Shown here one piece after another: positions 36,412 through 45,957 of a DNA stretch of 64,000 nucleotides. Positions within the stretch are counted from its first letter, which is position 1, and the number at the start of each line of letters is the position of its first letter. A program made the translations under genes and the position numbers. The notes beneath the pieces were generated by a model. That model searched no databases. It saw only the letters and a program-made list of their open reading frames with translations, and was not told the origin of the DNA. The stretch comes from Brevibacterium limosum (GTDB lineage: Bacteria; Actinomycetota; Actinomycetes; Actinomycetales; Brevibacteriaceae): NCBI RefSeq assembly GCF_011617705.1, contig NZ_CP050154.1, forward strand, positions 1 to 64,000, given 5' to 3'.

Positions 36412-36801
36412 TCATTCGGCCTGATGGACGAGTTGGATGAGGTTGCCGACCGTATCGTCGAGGACGGCCGTGGTGATCGGCCCCATCGTCGTGGGCTCCT
36501 GAGTGAAGGTGACTCCGAGATCCTTCAACCGCTCGTACTCGGCCTGAACATCATCGACGGCGAACTGATTCATCGGGATCCCATCGGCCACGAGCGCCTC
36601 GGTGAATGGAACCACCGCGGGATGAGAATTGGGTTCGAGGACGATCTCGACGCCCTCGGGGTCCTCCGGTGAGACGACCGTCAGCCAGCGTGGGCCTCCC
36701 ATGTCGATATCGTGCTTGGGCAGGAATCCGAGTTTGTCCGTCTAGAAGTCCAGGGCCTTCTGCTGATCATTGACGAAGATGGAAGTCCAGTTGATCTTCA
36801 T
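36412..36801 (-). pseudogene. VOC/glyoxalase-family gene interrupted by an amber codon
   Basis: Read on the minus strand from ATG at 36801, the frame encodes MKINWTSIFVNDQQKALDF, then TAG (36744-36742, codon 20), then TDKLGFLPKHDIDMGG and on to a full VOC domain (WLTVVSPEDPEGVEIVLEP ... GNLIQLVHQ) ending at 36412. The family has Tyr at this position (DFYTDKLGF), so a single TAC/TAT to TAG change explains it. All else is intact, about 129 codons. Either a young pseudogene or a sequencing error; reinitiation at 36702 would give only the C-terminal 96 residues. Confidence 0.85.
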
Positions 36802-36972
36802 GGTGGCTCCTTGGGACGAGTGGTGTGTCTGCACGGTCGAACAGATGGTGTCAGGAGACTGTCAAGCCCGGTGCCCGTACTCGGGTTTCCGTCAACGGAG
36901 GTTGGGAAATCCCGCACCGGCTGACGGGCTGACTGCATAGTGCCAAGGCCCGTTGGACGAAAACATGGAGAC

Positions 36973-37731
36973 ATGATTTCTTCACCGAACTCCGCACAAC
37001 AGCCTGCACAGCACACTGCTCACCAGAACCCCATCATCACCGCCGGCAACGTCACGAAGCACTTCAATCAGACCTACGCTCTCGCCGGAGTCGACCTCAC
37101 GATCGGCCTCGGCGAATCGCTGGCCATCATGGGACCGTCCGGTTCCGGTAAGACCACCCTCCTACACTGCCTGGCCGGGATCATCAGCCCCGACGGCGGC
37201 CGGATCCGCCTCTCGCCGACCGACCGCAGCGCCGCCGCCGAGATCACCTCACTCAAAGAATCCGGTCGCACCGCTCTGCGACGCGAAGTCTTCGGTTTCG
37301 TCTTCCAACAGGGACTGCTCCTGCCCGAGCTCACGGCCGTGGACAATGTCGCGCTCGCCGCCATGCTCGCGGGAATGAACCGCTCGGACGCCACCGCGCA
37401 CGCCCGGGCCTGGCTCGACCGCCTCGGCCTGAGCGAACATGTGAACAAGCGGATCGGGCAGCTCTCCGGAGGCCAGGCCCAGAGAGTGGCGATCGCCCGT
37501 GCTCAGGTCACCCAGCCGGTCGTCACCTTCGCCGACGAACCGACCGGCGCCCTCGACTCGCGCACCTCCTCCGAAGTCCTCACCGAGCTGCTGGGCTCCA
37601 CTGTCGGCCGTGGCTCCACCCTCGTCGTCGTCACCCATGACGAGAACGTCGCCGCCCGCTGCTCCCGTGTCGTGAGACTCGCCGACGGCCGCATCGTCGC
37701 CGACTCGGCGATGCAGGAAGCCGCACAGTGA
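36973..37731 (+). CDS. ABC transporter ATP-binding protein (MacB/LolD type)
   Basis: A 252-aa ATPase with Walker A GPSGSGKTTLLHCL, Q-loop FVFQQGLLLPEL, signature LSGGQAQRVAIARA and Walker B VVTFADEPTGALDSR. The type pairs with FtsX-like permeases to export peptides, antibiotics or lipoproteins rather than importing. ATG at 36973 follows ATGGAGAC. Its stop overlaps the next gene, the first of two permeases. Confidence 0.93.
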   Translation: MISSPNSAQQPAQHTAHQNPIITAGNVTKHFNQTYALAGVDLTIGLGESLAIMGPSGSGKTTLLHCLAGIISPDGGRIRLSPTDRSAAAEITSLKESGRTALRREVFGFVFQQGLLLPELTAVDNVALAAMLAGMNRSDATAHARAWLDRLGLSEHVNKRIGQLSGGQAQRVAIARAQVTQPVVTFADEPTGALDSRTSSEVLTELLGSTVGRGSTLVVVTHDENVAARCSRVVRLADGRIVADSAMQEAAQ

Positions 37732-39149
37732 TGAATATCCTTCCCATCCTCCTGTCCCAACAGTCCCTGACCTCGACAACGGCGCGGCTCGTCGGGATCG
37801 CCTTCTTCTCCTGCTCGACGATCTTCCTGACCGTCGCCGCCGGCGCCTGGGCATTCACCGACCGCCCCGAGGTCACCGGGTACGCCGAGGTGGCCGGGCT
37901 CTACCAGCTCCTCGCGGTCCTCGCCACGGTCTTCCTCGTCGTTCCCGCGACCAGCCTCGGAGTCGCCTCGGCGAAGCTCAGCGCCCGTCGCCAGGACGAA
38001 CGTCTCTCGACGCTGTCCCTGCTCGGCGCGAAACGCAGCACGATCCGCCTCGTCGCCGTCGCCGAACCCTTCATCCCCGCCTCACTGGGCATCCTCGTCG
38101 GAATCGGCGGCTACCTGCTGGTCGCCTGGCCGCTCAGCTTCATCACGTTCGTCGGCGAACCGCTGGGCTACCAGGCCCTGCTGATGCCGGTCTGGCTGCT
38201 CGCCGCGGTCGTCGCGGGTCTCCTGGCCGTCTGCCTGCTCGCCTCGCTCATCGGCCTGCGCAAGATCACGATCTCCCCGCTGGGCGTGCGCACCCGGTCC
38301 ATGGCACGGAAGTTCCCCTTGGCCCGCGTCATCGCGACCATCCTGCTCGTCCTCCTCGTGGCCATCGCCACCTACGTCTCCACTCAGATGCAGCTGTCGA
38401 CGACGGCCACCATCATCTACAGCATCGCCACGATCGGCATCGCGCTCCTGCTCATCAGCGTCCTCGGCGTCCTGTGCATCCGCATCCACGCCGGCATCTC
38501 GGCGCGGATCGCCCGCGGTCCCGCCTCGGTGATGGCGGCCGGAATGATCGCCGACGCCCCCGGACAGTACTGGCGTCGGGTCGCCGGACTGGCGATGATC
38601 ACCTTCATCGCCGTCGTCGGCGGGGCGGGAACGTCGATGATGCGCGGCGGCCAGGAGGACTTCACCGCCGAGGATCGGGCCGTCATGGGCCCGTACCAAC
38701 ACCTCGGCGACGACATCTTCATTGGGCTCATCCTCACCCTGGTCATCGCATTCGTCCTCGTCATCATCTCGGCCACGATCAACCAGGCCGCTGACATCCT
38801 CGACCGCGCCACGACCTACCGCGAGCTCCACGCCGCGGGAATGACCCAGCAGATGATGCACCGGGTGACCGTCAACGCCGTGATGTCGCCGATCCTCCTC
38901 GTCACCGTCGTCTCCCTGTTCCTCGGTGGGATCCTCGCCTGGCTCATGGCCTCGGTGAGCGACCTCGGCGATCCGTTCACCATCGGAGTCGTCACCGCCG
39001 TCCTCATGGCCGGGGTGGCGATGGTGTGGCTGGGACTGCAGGCCACCCGCCCGCTCGTCCGCCGGGTCACCGAGATCGACCCCGAGAACTGCACCCTCGC
39101 CGAGGCGGCCCCCGAGAACCGGGCGAACGCCGTGGCGGCGGTGGCTTGA
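37728..39149 (+). CDS. FtsX-like ABC permease (first)
   Basis: A 473-aa membrane protein with about ten hydrophobic segments in the FtsX/MacB-like permease arrangement. Typical is the cytoplasmic segment ARRQDERLSTLSLLGAKRSTIR between helices. The GTG at 37728 overlaps the ATPase stop (GTGA), with ATG at 37731 as an alternative. It is followed by a similar permease (same RRQDERLSTMSLLGARRS segment), so the two probably form a heterodimer with the ATPase. The substrate is unknown. Confidence 0.88.
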   Translation: MMNILPILLSQQSLTSTTARLVGIAFFSCSTIFLTVAAGAWAFTDRPEVTGYAEVAGLYQLLAVLATVFLVVPATSLGVASAKLSARRQDERLSTLSLLGAKRSTIRLVAVAEPFIPASLGILVGIGGYLLVAWPLSFITFVGEPLGYQALLMPVWLLAAVVAGLLAVCLLASLIGLRKITISPLGVRTRSMARKFPLARVIATILLVLLVAIATYVSTQMQLSTTATIIYSIATIGIALLLISVLGVLCIRIHAGISARIARGPASVMAAGMIADAPGQYWRRVAGLAMITFIAVVGGAGTSMMRGGQEDFTAEDRAVMGPYQHLGDDIFIGLILTLVIAFVLVIISATINQAADILDRATTYRELHAAGMTQQMMHRVTVNAVMSPILLVTVVSLFLGGILAWLMASVSDLGDPFTIGVVTAVLMAGVAMVWLGLQATRPLVRRVTEIDPENCTLAEAAPENRANAVAAVA

Positions 39150-39160
39150 GAGGAGACACG

Positions 39161-40543
39161 ATGTCCACATCCTTCGCAGCAGTTCCCCTCGTCCTCGGAC
39201 GGAGATCGCTGACCTCGGCGAGCTCCGTGCTCGTGGCCGCGGCGTTCTTCGCCTGCGCCACGCTGTTCCTCACCGTGGCGGCCGGAGCCTGGATGTTCTT
39301 CCAGATTCCGCCGAGCTCCAATCCCGCGGACCAGGGGCTCGACATCATGTACAAGACCCTGGCCGGACTGGCCACGGCGCTGCTGATCATCCCCGCCTCC
39401 ACGCTGGCCTCGGCCTCGGCGACCCTGTCGGCCCGCAGGCAGGACGAACGGCTATCGACGATGTCGCTGCTCGGGGCCAGGCGCTCACAGATCACCGCGC
39501 TCGCCGTGGCCGAACCGCTGATTCCGGCTCTGGCCGGGATCGTCCTCGGCGTTGTGGGCTATCTGGGGCTCGCGCTGCCGGTCAGCCTCATCCACTTCAT
39601 GGGCCGACCCATCGGGTACCAGAATCTGCTCATGCCGGCCTGGCTGCTCGTCATCGTGGTCGTCCTCCTGGTCCTCGTCTGCGCGGGTTCGGCGCTGCTC
39701 GGTCTGCGCAAGGTCGCGGTCTCCCCGCTGGGGGTGCGCACGAAGAGCATGGAGCGGAAGTTCCCCGTGGCCAAGGTCATCGTCACGGTGCTCGTGATCT
39801 GCCTGCTGCCGATCGTGTATGCGCTCACGCAGGCCGGCGGGCTGGGCATGGGAGTCGTCCTGGCCGCGATGGTCGGATTCTTCGTCCTCGGCCTCGTCGT
39901 CGTCGACCTCGTCGGCGGGCTCCTCGTCCGCTGGTTCGCCCACCTCAGCGGACGTCGGGCGGCCACCGCCGACCGACTCATCGCCGCCCGTCTGGTCTCC
40001 GATGAGCCGAAGCGGTTCTGGCGTCGGGTCTCCGGTCTGGCGATGGCGTCCTTCACCGCGGCCGTGTGCGGGTCCGGGGTGGCGCTCATGCAGCTCGGAC
40101 TCGACGCCGCCGAGGACGACCCGCAGTCGATGAGCGCCTCCGAGGTCCATCTCTTCCATGACCTGTTCACCGGGGTGCTGCTCGTCATGGGTATCGCGAT
40201 CGTGCTCATCGCCGTCTCGGCGCTGATCAACCAGGTCGCCGACATCCACGACCGAGCCGACACGTTCGCCGACCTCTATGCCGCCGGCGCCGATCCCCAG
40301 CTCATGCATCGGGCGCTCGTGCGAGCGGTCATGGCACCGGCGATCTGGGTGTCGCTGCTGGCCGGAGGGCTCGGGCTCATGCTCGTCCTGCCCCTGGCCG
40401 GGGCCGCCCTCGTGTTCGAACCTGTCACGTTCCTCACGATCCTCCTCACCATCGTCGTGGGCATCGGAATCATCCGTGCCGGGCTGCAGCTGACGAAGCC
40501 GATCCTGCGCTCGGTGGCCACCGCCGGGCGGGCGCGGGACTGA
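39161..40543 (+). CDS. FtsX-like ABC permease (second)
   Basis: A 460-aa permease clearly paralogous to the previous gene: both start with a hydrophobic LTVAAGAW helix region and share ARRQDERLSTMSLLGARRS and SPLGVRTKSMERKFP. The pair arose by tandem duplication. ATG at 39161 follows GAGAGGAGAC. Last gene of the exporter operon, ended by a hairpin at 40557-40599. Confidence 0.88.
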   Translation: MSTSFAAVPLVLGRRSLTSASSVLVAAAFFACATLFLTVAAGAWMFFQIPPSSNPADQGLDIMYKTLAGLATALLIIPASTLASASATLSARRQDERLSTMSLLGARRSQITALAVAEPLIPALAGIVLGVVGYLGLALPVSLIHFMGRPIGYQNLLMPAWLLVIVVVLLVLVCAGSALLGLRKVAVSPLGVRTKSMERKFPVAKVIVTVLVICLLPIVYALTQAGGLGMGVVLAAMVGFFVLGLVVVDLVGGLLVRWFAHLSGRRAATADRLIAARLVSDEPKRFWRRVSGLAMASFTAAVCGSGVALMQLGLDAAEDDPQSMSASEVHLFHDLFTGVLLVMGIAIVLIAVSALINQVADIHDRADTFADLYAAGADPQLMHRALVRAVMAPAIWVSLLAGGLGLMLVLPLAGAALVFEPVTFLTILLTIVVGIGIIRAGLQLTKPILRSVATAGRARD

Positions 40544-40556
40544 GGATCCCCCACCA

Positions 40557-40599
40557 TCACCGAGGCGGCTCACCCATTCACGGGGGGCCGCCTCGGTGA
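40557..40599 (+). terminator. Hairpin terminator after the ABC permease operon
   Basis: TCACCGAGGCGGC (40557-40569) and GCCGCCTCGGTGA (40587-40599) form a perfect 13-bp stem with a 17-base loop, without a T run. The stem core CCGAGGCGGC is the same as in the rplI terminator. Confidence 0.65.
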
Positions 40600-40756
40600 C
40601 GTGCTGCGACGGAGTCGGCGGGGTCACTGCGATGTCAGTGCCGCGTCCTACGATGGCAGGTGTCGGGTCGATGGGACCCTCCACGGGTCTCCGGGTACAG
40701 TTGGAGCGCACCACATGAGGGTGGGCGATCCGAGGCTGTGAGGAAGAGGAACTTAA

Positions 40757-42094
40757 GTGAGCAACGACCAGGGCTATGACGGTCTGAGGACCCCGCCGCA
40801 GGACGTCGAGGCCGAGCAGAGCGTGCTCGGTGCGATGCTTCTGTCGAAGGACGCCATCGCCGACTGCGTCGAGACGATGAATGGTGACGACTTCTACAAG
40901 CCCGCTCACGAGACCATCTACGAGGCGGTCCTCGACCTCTACTCCCGCGGTGAGCCCGCGGACTCGGTGACGGTGGCGAACTATCTGACGAAGACCGGCG
41001 ACCTCGCCCGCATCGGCGGTGCCGCCTACCTCCACACGCTCATCTCGTCGGTCCCGACCGCTGCCAACGCCGGCTACTACGCCGCGATCGTCAGCGAACA
41101 GGCCGTGCTGCGTCGCCTCGTCGAGGCAGGCACCCGCATCGTGCAGATGGGCTACGACGCCGAAGGCGACACCGATGACGTCGTCAACTCCGCGCAGGCG
41201 GAGATCTACAAGGTCACCGAACGCCATACGACAGAGGATTACGTCATCCTCTCCGACATCCTCGGCGAGGTGGCCCAGGAGATCGAACGCAACGGCAACA
41301 CCGACGGTCAGACCGCGGGTGTGCCCACCGGCTTCACCGAGTTCGACAACCTCACCAACGGTCTGCATCCGGGCACGATGATCGTCATCGCCGCCCGTCC
41401 CGGTGTCGGCAAGTCCACGCTTGCTCTCGACATCATCCGCTCGGCCGCGATCCACAACGATGCCGCCGCCGTGTTCTTCTCACTCGAGATGGGCAAGAAC
41501 GAACTCGTCATGCGTCTGCTTTCGGCCGAGTCGGAGATCCCGCTGCAGAACCTCCGCCGCGGCGAGCTCAGCCCGCACGATTGGACGACCCTGGCCGCGA
41601 CCGAGGCGCGCATCAACAGTGCGCCGCTGTTCGTCGACGATTCGCCGAACATGGCGCTGACCGAGATCCGCGCGAAATGCCGGCGGCTAAAGCAGCAGCA
41701 CAATCTGCAGATGGTCTGCGTCGACTACCTGCAGCTGATGTCCTCGGGCAAACGGGTCGAATCCCGACAGCAGGAGGTCTCGGAGTTCTCCCGTTCGCTC
41801 AAGCTGCTGGCCAAGGAACTCGAGGTGCCGGTCATCGCTTTGTCCCAGCTCAACCGCGGCAGCGAGCAGCGCACGGACAAGCGGCCGATGATCTCCGACC
41901 TGCGTGAGTCCGGGTCGATCGAGCAGGACGCGGACATGGTCCTCCTCATCCACCGTGAGGACATGTACGACAAGGAACACGAACGCGCCGGTGAGGCCGA
42001 CATTATCGTCGCCAAGCACCGTGCCGGTCCGACGATGGACATCCCCGTGGCGTTCCAGGGCGCGAAGTCCCGGTTCGTCAACATGCCGCAGTGA
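40757..42094 (+). CDS. dnaB: Replicative DNA helicase DnaB
   Basis: Hexameric fork helicase of 445 aa. The N-terminal domain begins TPPQDVEAEQSVLGAMLLSKDAI. The RecA-like domain has Walker A ARPGVGKSTLALD, Walker B MVCVDYLQLMSS and the arginine-finger region SDLRESGSIEQDAD. No intein is present, unlike in several mycobacteria. GTG start with GAAGAGGAAC upstream. It is normally just behind rplI in Actinobacteria; here ten accessory genes lie between them. Confidence 0.96.
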   Translation: MSNDQGYDGLRTPPQDVEAEQSVLGAMLLSKDAIADCVETMNGDDFYKPAHETIYEAVLDLYSRGEPADSVTVANYLTKTGDLARIGGAAYLHTLISSVPTAANAGYYAAIVSEQAVLRRLVEAGTRIVQMGYDAEGDTDDVVNSAQAEIYKVTERHTTEDYVILSDILGEVAQEIERNGNTDGQTAGVPTGFTEFDNLTNGLHPGTMIVIAARPGVGKSTLALDIIRSAAIHNDAAAVFFSLEMGKNELVMRLLSAESEIPLQNLRRGELSPHDWTTLAATEARINSAPLFVDDSPNMALTEIRAKCRRLKQQHNLQMVCVDYLQLMSSGKRVESRQQEVSEFSRSLKLLAKELEVPVIALSQLNRGSEQRTDKRPMISDLRESGSIEQDADMVLLIHREDMYDKEHERAGEADIIVAKHRAGPTMDIPVAFQGAKSRFVNMPQ

Positions 42095-42780
42095 TGGGCG
42101 GTGCCGGGATGTACGAGGGCGGGAGGGACGGCCGTTGGAGCCAGGGCAGCCGGAACCCGCTGAGTATTCTCATCACCGGTGTCGTCTTCCTCATCGGCAT
42201 CGGCGTGGTATTCGCCGTCGGGTGCCTGTTCCCGTCCGTGCTGCTGGTGACCATCATCCTCGGATGCTTGGTGTTCGTCGGCGTCACCCTGGCGATACGC
42301 CGATTCATGGGGACGGCGTGGGCGTATTGGTACACCGGTCCGTTCGTCGCCATTGCGCTCATCGGCACGGTGATGCTCGCCGAAGATGTGGCGCTGTCCC
42401 AGGCGGGCGAACTCACCGAAGTGGTCGTCGTCGACCATGAGGTCGACGTGAAGGTCGAGCACGACTCCGACAACCCTCGCGGACGGAAGGTCTACACGCA
42501 CACCTACTCTCTCGAACGCACGGATGGGACTCCGGTCGCCGAGCCGATGATCTACCGCGGCAAGGACGGATTCGACGACTTCGACGAAGGCGATGCGGTC
42601 TCCGTCCTCATCGACCCGGAGGGGAATGCGCCGACCGAACCGGCCGATGACGTCGACTTACCGGCAGACATCGGTGTCCTCGTCACCGGGCTGGTCACCT
42701 CGGGGATCGTGTTCTTCATCTGCGGAGTCGTCGTTCTGCTGCGATGGACGCGCTCGCCCTCACCGCGCAGGGTCCGCTGA
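42091..42780 (+). CDS. Predicted membrane protein (DUF3592-like)
   Basis: A 229-aa protein with two close N-terminal membrane helices (ILITGVVFLIGIGVVFAVGCL, VLLVTIILGCLVFVGVTLA), a third near residue 90, an extracytoplasmic beta-rich segment with many Asp and Val, and a C-terminal helix (IGVLVTGLVTSGIVFFICGVVVLLR) with a basic tail. The segment around GDAVSVLIDPEGNAP resembles DUF3592 proteins. GTGATG start overlaps the dnaB stop. Function unknown. Confidence 0.7.
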   Translation: MMGGAGMYEGGRDGRWSQGSRNPLSILITGVVFLIGIGVVFAVGCLFPSVLLVTIILGCLVFVGVTLAIRRFMGTAWAYWYTGPFVAIALIGTVMLAEDVALSQAGELTEVVVVDHEVDVKVEHDSDNPRGRKVYTHTYSLERTDGTPVAEPMIYRGKDGFDDFDEGDAVSVLIDPEGNAPTEPADDVDLPADIGVLVTGLVTSGIVFFICGVVVLLRWTRSPSPRRVR

Positions 42781-42842
42781 GCCGGATCGTCCCCGCGCGG
42801 TCGTTCGATGATGTTTCGATCTGAAGAACGGGCGTAGGGTGA

Positions 42843-44021
42843 ATGGCTGTGAGTGAGACTCCAGCCGACCCGCCAGCGACCAAGCCTCCGTCGTCGATAG
42901 CCGCGGCGGCCTTCGTCTCGAGCTTCGACCGGTTCGCGGTCAGCCCGCTGCTCGTCCTCATCGCCACCGACCTCGGCGCCTCACTCACCCAGAGCCTCGC
43001 CGTCGCCAGCCTCTATTACCTCGCGTACGGTCTCAGCCAACCGGTCTGGGGTGTACTGTCCGACCGGTTCGGCCGCGTTCGTCTCATGCGTCTGACCCTC
43101 GTCGCCGCAGCGATCGCCGGACTCGCCTCGGCGCTGGCTCCGGGGCTGATCACACTCATCATCGCGCGTGCCTTCGCCGGGGCCTTCTACGGGGCGATCG
43201 TTCCGACCTCGCTGACCTATGTCGGCGACACGGTCGCCGAGAAGCATCGCCAACCGGCTCTGGCCGATCTCATGGCCGCCATCGCCATCGGCACCGCCCT
43301 GGCCACGGCGGCCTCGGGGCTCATCGCCGACTGGCTCGACTGGCGGATCGTCTTCGCGGTCCCTGCCGTGCTCGCCGTCGTCTGCTGCTTCGGACTCAAC
43401 GGACTGCGTGAGATCCGCAGCGACGGCGGAGGCGGGATGCTTCGCACTCTGTGGTCGGCCATCAGCCACCGCTGGGTTCTGCTCGTCGCGGGCCTGGCCT
43501 TCGTCGAGGGCGCAGCAGTGCTCGGTGTGCTCACACTCATGGCACCGGCGCTGCAGGCACAGGGCGTCGGCGCCGGACCAGCAGGTCTGGCGACGGCCGC
43601 CTATGGTCTCGGGGTCATCGTCACCAGCCGCATGATCAGGTTCCTGTCCGCACGACTGACGATGCCGCGCCTCATGGCTCTCGGCGGGTCGACGACCGTC
43701 ATCGGCTACGCAGTGGTCGCCGTCCACGTTTCGATTCCGACGATCTTCATTGCCGCCGCGCTGCTCGGAGCCACCTGGTCGTTTCTGCATTCCTCCCTGC
43801 AGACGTGGTCGACCTCGGTGCTGCCGGAGGCCAGAGGAACAGTGGTCTCGCTCTTCGCCGGGTGCCTCTTCGGCGGCAGCGCACTGGGTGCCGCCGCAGG
43901 TGGTGCTATCGGCGCGGCAGCCCAGTGGACTGTGCTCTTCGCCTCGACCGCCGCGGTCATGCTCGTCCTCACGGTCGTCACCGTTCTCAGCCGACGCGCC
44001 TACGAACGCCGGTCCGGCTGA
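42843..44021 (+). CDS. MFS transporter
   Basis: A 392-aa major facilitator with about 12 membrane helices. The loop 2-3 signature is GVLSDRFGRVRLMRL. The N-terminal part SFDRFAVSPLLVLIATDLGAS is typical of drug/metabolite exporters in the family. It starts at ATG 42843 and is followed 72 bases later by a LysR-type regulator on the same strand. The substrate cannot be told from sequence. Confidence 0.88.
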   Translation: MAVSETPADPPATKPPSSIAAAAFVSSFDRFAVSPLLVLIATDLGASLTQSLAVASLYYLAYGLSQPVWGVLSDRFGRVRLMRLTLVAAAIAGLASALAPGLITLIIARAFAGAFYGAIVPTSLTYVGDTVAEKHRQPALADLMAAIAIGTALATAASGLIADWLDWRIVFAVPAVLAVVCCFGLNGLREIRSDGGGGMLRTLWSAISHRWVLLVAGLAFVEGAAVLGVLTLMAPALQAQGVGAGPAGLATAAYGLGVIVTSRMIRFLSARLTMPRLMALGGSTTVIGYAVVAVHVSIPTIFIAAALLGATWSFLHSSLQTWSTSVLPEARGTVVSLFAGCLFGGSALGAAAGGAIGAAAQWTVLFASTAAVMLVLTVVTVLSRRAYERRSG

Positions 44022-44093
44022 GATCTGGGCGGTCGCGCTCCGGGGCGATCAGGCACCCGGCTGAGCGCTGAGAACAGGACCAGCCGTGACGGT

Positions 44094-45026
44094 ATGCCTA
44101 CTATGGCAGACATGGACACCATGCCCAACGACCTCCTCGTGTTGTTGGCCGTCTCTCGCACTGCGAAGTTCACGACGGCGGCACACAACCTCGGGCTCAC
44201 CCATTCGACGGTCTCCCGACGCATCAGCGCCTTGAAGAAGTCCCTGGGCGGACGTGTGCTGGCCCGGTCCGATGACGGGTGGGAGCTGACCGACCTCGGG
44301 GAGCGAGCCGTCGCGGTGGCCGAACAGATGGAGACCGCGGTTGCCGAACTCGGGAACACGAGGCAGGGCCCTGACACGGTCACAGGAGTCGTTCGCATGA
44401 CGGCGACCGACGGATTCAGCGCCTATATCGCCTCCCCGGCGGTGGCGAAGCTGCGGCGCCGACACCCGGGGCTGAGCGTCGAAATCGTCACCGTCACCCG
44501 CCAAGCCCTGCAGCAGCGCTCGGGGCTCGACATCGAGGTCGTCGTCGGCGAGCCGCGCGTGCATCGAGCCGAGGCGATGAAGCTCGGTGACTACGAACTC
44601 GGCCTCTATGCCTCGAGCGACTATCTGGCCGCCCGAGGAACTCCCGCCTCGGTGGACGAACTGAGCGACCACCGACTCGTCTACTTCGTCGATTCCATGC
44701 TCCAGGTCGACGATCTCGACGCGCCGAGGCGACTCTTCCCTTCCATGAAAGATGCCCTCACCTCGACGAACGTCTTCGTTCACGTCGAAGCCACGCGAGC
44801 GGGTGCGGGTATCGGCTTCCTGCCGTGTTTCATGGCCGATCGTCACCCGGACCTCGTGCGCCTCTTCCCCGACACGGCGGCCGAACGTCTGCCCTACTGG
44901 CTGGTGCTGCGGCCCGATTCGATGCGTCGTCCGGCCATCGCCGCACTTGTGCAGGCGCTCAAGGATCAGATGCTCGCCTACCGCGGCGCCCTGGAGGGCC
45001 GGGGCGGAACCAATCGGCATAACTGA
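44094..45026 (+). CDS. LysR-family transcriptional regulator
   Basis: A 310-aa regulator with an N-terminal winged helix (FTTAAHNLGLTHSTVSRRISALKKSLGG) and a C-terminal effector-binding domain from about residue 95. The start is uncertain: ATGs occur at 44094, 44103, 44112 and 44121, and the conserved part begins at NDLLVLLAV. It probably controls the MFS gene in front of it or a distant gene; the usual divergent target gene is absent. Confidence 0.88.
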   Translation: MPTMADMDTMPNDLLVLLAVSRTAKFTTAAHNLGLTHSTVSRRISALKKSLGGRVLARSDDGWELTDLGERAVAVAEQMETAVAELGNTRQGPDTVTGVVRMTATDGFSAYIASPAVAKLRRRHPGLSVEIVTVTRQALQQRSGLDIEVVVGEPRVHRAEAMKLGDYELGLYASSDYLAARGTPASVDELSDHRLVYFVDSMLQVDDLDAPRRLFPSMKDALTSTNVFVHVEATRAGAGIGFLPCFMADRHPDLVRLFPDTAAERLPYWLVLRPDSMRRPAIAALVQALKDQMLAYRGALEGRGGTNRHN

Positions 45027-45113
45027 GCTGCGCCCGGCGACGGACTCACTGGCGGAAGAAGCGCGTTGCTGTTCCTCTCAGGAGTTGCCCCGCTGGAATT
45101 GGGAGATGAGGAT

Positions 45114-45956
45114 ATGAGTATGATCCAGCCCCGTACCGATGTCGGCAATGAACTGTCCGGACGTCGCATCGTGCTCACAGCTCAGCGGCGCGCAGAACAG
45201 CTCGCATCCGCCCTCGGAAGGCACGGCGCGAAGATCGTGCATGCACCCACCTTGTCCGTCATCCCGCACAGCGACGACCCCGAACTCGTCGCGCGCACCC
45301 GTGAGCTCATCGAACTCCGACCCGACACCGTCGTGGTCACGACCGGCATCGGATTCACCGGCTGGGGTGAAGTGGCCGAGACCGCGGGACTGCACGAGGA
45401 GTGGCAGGCGATGCTCACAGGAGCCCGGATCGTCGCCCGCGGCCCCAAAGCGCGCGGGGCGATTCAGGCTGCCGGACTGACTGCTGACTGGGTCGCCGAG
45501 TCCGAGACCAGCGCAGAGATCGAGGAGGTGCTTCTCGGTGAGGGCGTGGATGGTCTGCGGATCGCCGTGCAGCATCACGGCGCCGGCGCCGACGGGCTCG
45601 ACGAGGCCTTCGCCGCAGCAGGAGCCGACGTCCGCTCACTCATCATCTACCGCTGGGGTCCGGCCCCCGATGCGGACGCCGTGATCGACGCGGTTCGCGA
45701 GGTTGCGCAGCGCGGATGCGACGCCGTGGCCTTCACATCGGCACCCGGTGCCGCAGCGTTCCTTGCGGTGGCTGAAGAACAGGGCCTGCTGCCCGCTGTG
45801 ATCGAAGCATTCAACGATGCACACGGTGTGGTGGCGGCTGCGGTCGGCGATGTCACCGCGGCTCCGCTGCATGAACAGGGGATCAGAACCGTGATCCCGG
45901 AACGATTCAGGCTCGGAGCTCTGGTCCGCACTCTGGTCAGTGAACTCGCCGACTGA
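45114..45956 (+). CDS. Uroporphyrinogen-III synthase (HemD-like)
   Basis: A 280-aa two-domain protein of the HemD family, which closes hydroxymethylbilane to uroporphyrinogen III. Typical pieces are RIVLTAQRRAEQLASAL, TVVVTTGIGFTGW and DAVAFTSAPGAAAFL. No other haem gene is nearby, so it may be the extra HemD copy that many actinobacteria carry near nitrite or sirohaem genes. The start at 45114 has GATGAGGAT upstream; ATG at 45120 is equally possible. Confidence 0.82.
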   Translation: MSMIQPRTDVGNELSGRRIVLTAQRRAEQLASALGRHGAKIVHAPTLSVIPHSDDPELVARTRELIELRPDTVVVTTGIGFTGWGEVAETAGLHEEWQAMLTGARIVARGPKARGAIQAAGLTADWVAESETSAEIEEVLLGEGVDGLRIAVQHHGAGADGLDEAFAAAGADVRSLIIYRWGPAPDADAVIDAVREVAQRGCDAVAFTSAPGAAAFLAVAEEQGLLPAVIEAFNDAHGVVAAAVGDVTAAPLHEQGIRTVIPERFRLGALVRTLVSELAD

Positions 45957-45957
45957 T

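Noticed and set aside
39485..41455. Long minus-strand open frame opposite a permease and dnaB
   Set aside because: Antisense shadow rich in Asp, Gly, Arg, Glu and His; no ribosome-binding site.
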